From SZUA-430 sp964547645 (lineage in GTDB: Bacteria > Pseudomonadota > Alphaproteobacteria > Micropepsales > Micropepsaceae), in the NCBI GenBank assembly GCA_964547645.1, contig CAZJOM010000134.1:1-7294 (forward strand): a DNA stretch of 7,294 nucleotides, given 5' to 3'. Position numbers and translations under genes: made by a program. Shown here in pieces: positions 5,426 through 7,294 of the stretch. Positions within the stretch are counted from its first letter, which is position 1. Each line of letters opens with the position of its first letter. The notes below the pieces were generated by a model that did not search any database, was not told the DNA's origin, and saw only the letters and a list, made by a program, of their open reading frames with translations.

Positions 5426-5454
5426 TGCCCGCCGAAGCCTTGGCGTAGGCGGGT
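5426..5454. repeat. REP-like hairpin CCCGCC...GGCGGG
   Basis: CCCGCC (5428-5433) and GGCGGG (5448-5453) pair around GAAGCCTTGGCGTA, which itself can fold as GC-CTTG-GC. The pattern TGCCCGCCGAAGC...GGCGGG is familiar as a dispersed extragenic palindrome in several bacterial phyla. It directly abuts the CACNAAG element and lies 22 bases beyond the 3' end of the small membrane protein gene. Confidence 0.6.
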
Positions 5455-5475
5455 GGTGAGCCTACTTACTTCCTA

Positions 5476-5784
5476 CTACGTCCCCGCTTCGCCGAAGTCG
5501 TCGCGTTCGCGGAAGAGGACGGCGAGGATGACGCCGGTGACGCCGAAGACGGCGAAGGCGGGGAAGCTCAAGATGCTGGCGAAGCCGTCCGGCAACGGGG
5601 CCGGCAAGGTGGTACCGATCCAGGCTTGAAAGCTCGCGACGCCCGTCGCCGTGAACAGCGACCATACGTCGGCGAGCGAGCGCATGTGCGGCTCCGTCCC
5701 GCGCTCAAGCAGGGTCACGACGTCGGCGCCCAACAGCATGAGCCCGAGCACGATAAAAATCAGCGCAACAAAGCGGAAGATCAT
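5476..5784 (-). CDS. Small two-span membrane protein, unknown function
   Basis: A 102-residue protein starting at ATG 5784 with MIFRFVALIFIVLGLMLLGADVV, a first transmembrane helix (about 5-23). A 45-residue middle part (RSLADVWSLFTATGVASFQAWIGTTLPAPL) is followed by a second helix about 74-95 (PAFAVFGVTGVILAVLFR) and a short charged tail. The pattern of a helix, a W-rich re-entrant-like middle and P-A-F-A-V-F-G-V-x-G before the second helix recalls a small alphaproteobacterial inner-membrane family without a known role. The start is chosen because the first helix begins right at it and GGGG lies close upstream; the possible 29-residue extension is not hydrophobic and overlaps the likely promoter. 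It is monocistronic here. Although small and membrane-bound, it does not look like a holin partner for the GH19 gene: it is on the other strand and behind a repeat element. Confidence 0.75.
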   Translation of the reverse strand: MIFRFVALIFIVLGLMLLGADVVTLLERGTEPHMRSLADVWSLFTATGVASFQAWIGTTLPAPLPDGFASILSFPAFAVFGVTGVILAVLFRERDDFGEAGT

Positions 5785-5820
5785 GGGCCCCAACAACTCC
5801 CCAACGCGTTCCCCGGACCA

Positions 5821-5849
5821 TGGTAGCCGAGGGCAATGCCCGGCCACAA
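5821..5849 (-). promoter_or_regulatory. Possible promoter of the small membrane protein
   Basis: On the minus strand TTGTGG (5849-5844) and CTACCA (5826-5821) are separated by 17 bases; GCTACCAT resembles the alphaproteobacterial -10 style. The spacer contains the palindrome GGGCATTGCCC, a possible operator. Weak evidence, position only. Confidence 0.3.
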
Positions 5850-5925
5850 GGTTTACGGGCGGGGCCGTCACTCTCCGGGCGGCAGAAGCCCGCGATTTTG
5901 CCTCAAGGGACGGCGGGATTTCGCC

Positions 5926-5953
5926 TTGCAGCGGAACAACTTGCCACTATAGT
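5926..5953 (+). promoter_or_regulatory. Promoter of the tRNA-Ser gene
   Basis: TTGCAG (5926-5931) and TATAGT (5948-5953) with a 16-base spacer, about 25 bases before the tRNA. The -10 matches five of six consensus positions. A short leader with a GCGCCT/AGGCGC hairpin (5957-5975) separates it from the mature 5' end and would be removed by RNase P. Confidence 0.65.
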
Positions 5954-5978
5954 CCCGCGCCTTGGCACGAGGCGCCAC

Positions 5979-6068
5979 GGACAGATGGCCGAGTGGTTTA
6001 AGGCGCACGCCTGGAACGCGTGTATACCCGAAAGGGTATCGAGAGTTCGAATCTCTCTCTGTCCGCCA
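5979..6068 (+). tRNA. tRNA-Ser(GGA)
   Basis: A 90-base class II tRNA with encoded CCA. Acceptor stem GGACAGA (5979-5985) pairs with TCTGTCC (6058-6064), followed by discriminator G and CCA. The D region reads TGGCCGAGTGGTTTAAGGC. The anticodon stem CACGC/GCGTG holds loop CTGGAAC with anticodon GGA (6013-6015), reading serine codons UCC and UCU. The long variable arm ATACCC-GAAA-GGGTAT and T arm GAGAG-TTCGAAT-CTCTC are intact. The length and variable arm are diagnostic of Ser. The 3' end of tRNA-Ser genes is a common integration site, but no second copy of it is present in the window. Confidence 0.97.
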
Positions 6069-6082
6069 GTCTACGCCCTGAC

Positions 6083-6106
6083 GGGCTTCGGCCGGCAGGC
6101 CAGCCC
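6083..6106 (+). repeat. Strong hairpin after tRNA-Ser
   Basis: GGGCT-TC-GGCC pairs with GGCC-AGCCC around a GGCA loop, with TC bulged out. It begins 14 bases after the tRNA CCA and may mark the 3' end of the primary tRNA transcript, or be a REP-like palindrome (CTTCGGCC...CCCTGAGCG). No T-tract follows. Confidence 0.45.
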
Positions 6107-6122
6107 TGAGCGAGACACAATC

Positions 6123-6158
6123 CGTGCAGTTCGGTGCTAAGCGTGCAGTTCGGCGCTA
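6123..6158. repeat. Tandem duplication, 19-bp period
   Basis: CGTGCAGTTCGGTGCTA (6123-6139) and CGTGCAGTTCGGCGCTA (6142-6158) differ at one of 17 positions and are offset by 19 bases. Two copies only, 54 bases downstream of the tRNA. Confidence 0.75.
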
Positions 6159-6386
6159 GAGGGTGTCGCCTTTGATCGAGCTTGGGCCACATCATGGGTT
6201 CTGCAGATGTGTGGCGACGAACCGACGATGTGCATTCTATCGCCCCCCGCAACAATCTTAGCCGCGCGCGCCAAAACGTGACATCCACAACATCGCGGCA
6301 AGAAAACCGTGGCCCTCAGACATTGATGTGGTGTCGGCAATAGCGCCCGATCCTAAGATTACGGCCAACACGAACCTGAGCCCACC

Positions 6387-6449
6387 ATGATCCGAAGCGC
6401 CACCTGCCTTGTCGTACTTCTGGCCACAGCGCCTGTCGCTCCAGGCTGA
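6387..6449 (+). pseudogene. Signal-peptide-like 20-residue mini-ORF
   Basis: ATG at 6387 encodes a positively charged start (M-I-R), a hydrophobic core (CLVVLLATAPVA) and P-G, then TGA. It has the shape of a signal peptide with nothing behind it, and ends 22 bases before the start of a secreted protein. It may be a truncated paralogue of that gene, a leader peptide, or chance. The ribosome binding site is poor (GAG 8 bases upstream). Confidence 0.25.
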
Positions 6450-6471
6450 CAATCAATTGAGGATCGCCGCC

Positions 6472-6960
6472 ATGAAACGCATCGACAGTTTCTTTGTCGC
6501 CGCCCTGTCACTCGGTCTCGCCGTGCCGGCTTTTGCCGGTGACCCGGTACCGGGGATCGATATCAGCCTTAGCCAGTATCCCGGCGGCCGCATCGCGTCG
6601 GCGGCAACTGACGCCACCGGTACGGTGAGTTTCCTCAATGTGCCGGAGGGGCGCTATCAGGTACTTGTTGGCAATTGCAGACTGACGGCACCGGCGATCG
6701 TGACCATTACCTCCGGCCGCGACAGTCCTATCATTTCAGACCCCGTGCCTGTTGATCGTACGCCTTGCCAGAAGTCATCAGCGCGTGGCTACGCTACTGC
6801 CAAGGGCGGCGGCGCCATCACCCTCATAATGCCACCAAACACCGGCACACCGCGTGACGCGAAACTGAAAGCCGTCTCCGGCTTAGCGCCCCGCGAAGCC
6901 AAGACGTCGAGCATGCCTGAGGTTGTTATTACGTTGCGAAGAGATTCGGGATCGGATTAA
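6472..6960 (+). CDS. Secreted protein with carboxypeptidase-regulatory-like fold
   Basis: A 162-residue protein. Residues 1-22 are a Sec signal peptide (MKRIDSFFVAALSLGLAVPAFA, cut before GD). Residues about 24-68 match the carboxypeptidase-regulatory/transthyretin-like pattern: PVPGIDISLSQYPGGRIASAATDATGTVSFLNVPEGRYQVLV, with the typical T-D-A-x-G-x-x-x-F and G-x-Y-x-V turns. Cys69 and Cys99 could form a disulphide in the periplasm. The C-terminal half (RGYATAKGGGAITLIMPPN and a PEVVITLRRDSGSD tail) is low in recognisable features. ATG 6472 is chosen because GAGGA lies 8 bases upstream and the signal peptide begins there; the extension to 6409 is unsupported. Codon third positions are less GC-rich than in lepA, consistent with an accessory origin. 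Function is unknown; such folds commonly serve as cell-surface or binding modules. Confidence 0.75.
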   Translation: MKRIDSFFVAALSLGLAVPAFAGDPVPGIDISLSQYPGGRIASAATDATGTVSFLNVPEGRYQVLVGNCRLTAPAIVTITSGRDSPIISDPVPVDRTPCQKSSARGYATAKGGGAITLIMPPNTGTPRDAKLKAVSGLAPREAKTSSMPEVVITLRRDSGSD

Positions 6961-7241
6961 GCAGAAAGGCAGATCGCGTAGCGTGTCTCCAGCGTAAGAT
7001 CGCTTCGAGGGCTTGCCCCCGCGACCGCGGTCGACCGGTTCAGCGCGTCGTAGGTGAACGTGCTCACCCCGTCGCCGGTCAGATTGCCGTTCGCATCGTC
7101 AGCGAGCGCGACCGCCGAACCGCCGATCGGCGAAACGTATCAGGCCACTTGATCGCGGCGCGGTTCCCGTTCGCGTCGAGAACATAGTCGACGTTCAGGT
7201 TCCAGTCGTTGCGCCGTTCGCGCGTCAGGTGAGGGGGCCAC
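6957..7241 (-). pseudogene. Degenerate Rhs/YD-repeat fragment
   Basis: Two characteristic Rhs segments lie on the minus strand in different frames. The first (7229 to about 7134) reads LTRERRNDWNLNVDYVLDAN, then GNRAAIKWPD, the usual D-A-N-G-N-R-T-x-x-x-W-P-D strand of a YD-repeat shell. The second begins at 7139 and reads YVSPIGGSAVALADDANGNL, then GVSTFTYDALNR and AVAGASP, a late part of the shell. In intact proteins tens to hundreds of residues separate these parts, so a deletion with frameshift has joined them. After GASP (about 7008) the frame runs through unrelated residues to TAA at 6957, overlapping the stop of the convergent secreted-protein gene. There is no start and no toxin tip. 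Intact Rhs proteins are large exported shells that deliver C-terminal toxins in contact-dependent competition. Confidence 0.8.
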
Positions 7242-7291
7242 GTCGACTATGTTCTCGACGCGAACGGGAACCGCACCGCGATCAAGTGGCC
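7143..7291. repeat. 52-bp inverted repeat within Rhs sequence
   Basis: Arms 7143-7194 and 7240-7291 are inverted copies matching at 51 of 52 positions (C at 7159 against the complement of A at 7275), with a 45-base spacer. Both arms encode the same YD-repeat strand VDYVLDANGNR-x-AIKWP in opposite directions. The mismatch makes it Ala in the left copy and the consensus Thr in the right copy. Confidence 0.9.
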
Positions 7292-7294
7292 GGA
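7242..7294 (+). pseudogene. Second Rhs/YD-repeat fragment, opposite orientation, cut by window end
   Basis: The plus strand reads VDYVLDANGNRTAIKWP from 7242 to the end of the window. In-frame TGA at 7230 precedes it, so it is not the continuation of an upstream plus-strand gene, and no start codon is present. It may belong to a longer Rhs gene or fragment beyond the window. Confidence 0.7.

Larger units (their letters stand above)
5179..5475. other. Gene-free intergenic region of repeats
   Basis: No convincing coding sequence. The stretch holds the GGTGGTGA hairpin, the CACNAAG inverted element and a REP-like hairpin listed separately. The composition changes abruptly from GC-rich coding DNA to A/C-rich on the left and T/G-rich on the right side of the element. 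Confidence 0.7.
6069..6386. other. Intergenic region downstream of tRNA-Ser, no gene seen
   Basis: About 320 bases without a convincing gene on either strand. It contains a strong hairpin at 6083-6106 and a 19-bp tandem duplication at 6123-6158. The remainder shows stop codons in all frames and no recognisable motif. Confidence 0.55.

Noticed and set aside
5476..5784. Holin partner for the GH19 endolysin
   Set aside because: The small membrane protein is on the opposite strand, has its own leader, and resembles a chromosomal inner-membrane family rather than a holin.
5979..6068. attL/attR pair using the tRNA-Ser 3' end
   Set aside because: No second copy of the tRNA 3' end and no integrase gene is present in the window.
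5998..6288. Minus-strand frame across the tRNA (reads ERFELSIPFRVYTRSRRAP)
   Set aside because: This is the familiar artefact of translating a tRNA gene on the opposite strand.

Overview
The window looks like chromosomal DNA of a GC-rich alphaproteobacterium. The evidence is an alphaproteobacterial-type LepA, an interspersed hairpin repeat whose reverse strand reads S-W-I-P-A-F-A-G-M, GANTC sites in a promoter-like region, and Ser-tRNA and small membrane protein genes of familiar alphaproteobacterial type. A caulobacter- or hyphomonad-like host is a guess; the sequence does not settle the genus.

Layout. (1) 1-947, + strand: the 3' half of lepA, entering from outside the window. (2) 952-1649: a double-hairpin intergenic repeat whose tail supplies the Shine-Dalgarno of a TTG-started 142-residue protein of unknown function. 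Directly after its stop, and in the same frame, lies a start-less gene remnant. (3) 4065-1669, - strand: a compact run of four genes: a MarR-family regulator, a two-domain DUF3052-type protein, a membrane-anchored SRPBCC protein and a Tat-exported cupin-like protein. The first three share one kind of start signal. In two cases it is built from the upstream gene's last Lys-Gly codons and its stop codon, so these three genes look translationally linked. A 23-bp palindrome upstream of the regulator is a candidate operator. (4) 4282-5178, + strand: a GH19 endolysin/chitinase-like protein with a C-terminal peptidoglycan-binding domain, behind a promoter-like stretch carrying GTTAACC and two GANTC sites. 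(5) 5179-5475: no gene, but a large inverted element made of degenerate CACNAAG units with a perfect 27-bp stem, followed by a REP-like hairpin. (6) 5784-5476, - strand: a small two-span membrane protein. (7) 5979-6068, + strand: tRNA-Ser(GGA) with its own promoter. (8) 6069-7294: an accessory-looking stretch with a 19-bp tandem duplication, a signal-peptide-like mini-ORF, a secreted protein with a carboxypeptidase-regulatory-like fold, and two broken Rhs/YD-repeat fragments arranged head to head as a 52-bp inverted repeat at the window edge.

How it fits together. lepA, the tRNA and the small membrane protein look like ordinary core genome. The MarR-led set is a plausible self-regulated operon of unknown physiology. 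The flanks (1035-1649 and 6069-7294) show gene decay and rearrangement. I see no complete novel defence or mobile system. The strongest unusual signals are the stop-codon/Shine-Dalgarno coupling, the long inverted CACNAAG element and the inverted Rhs fragments.
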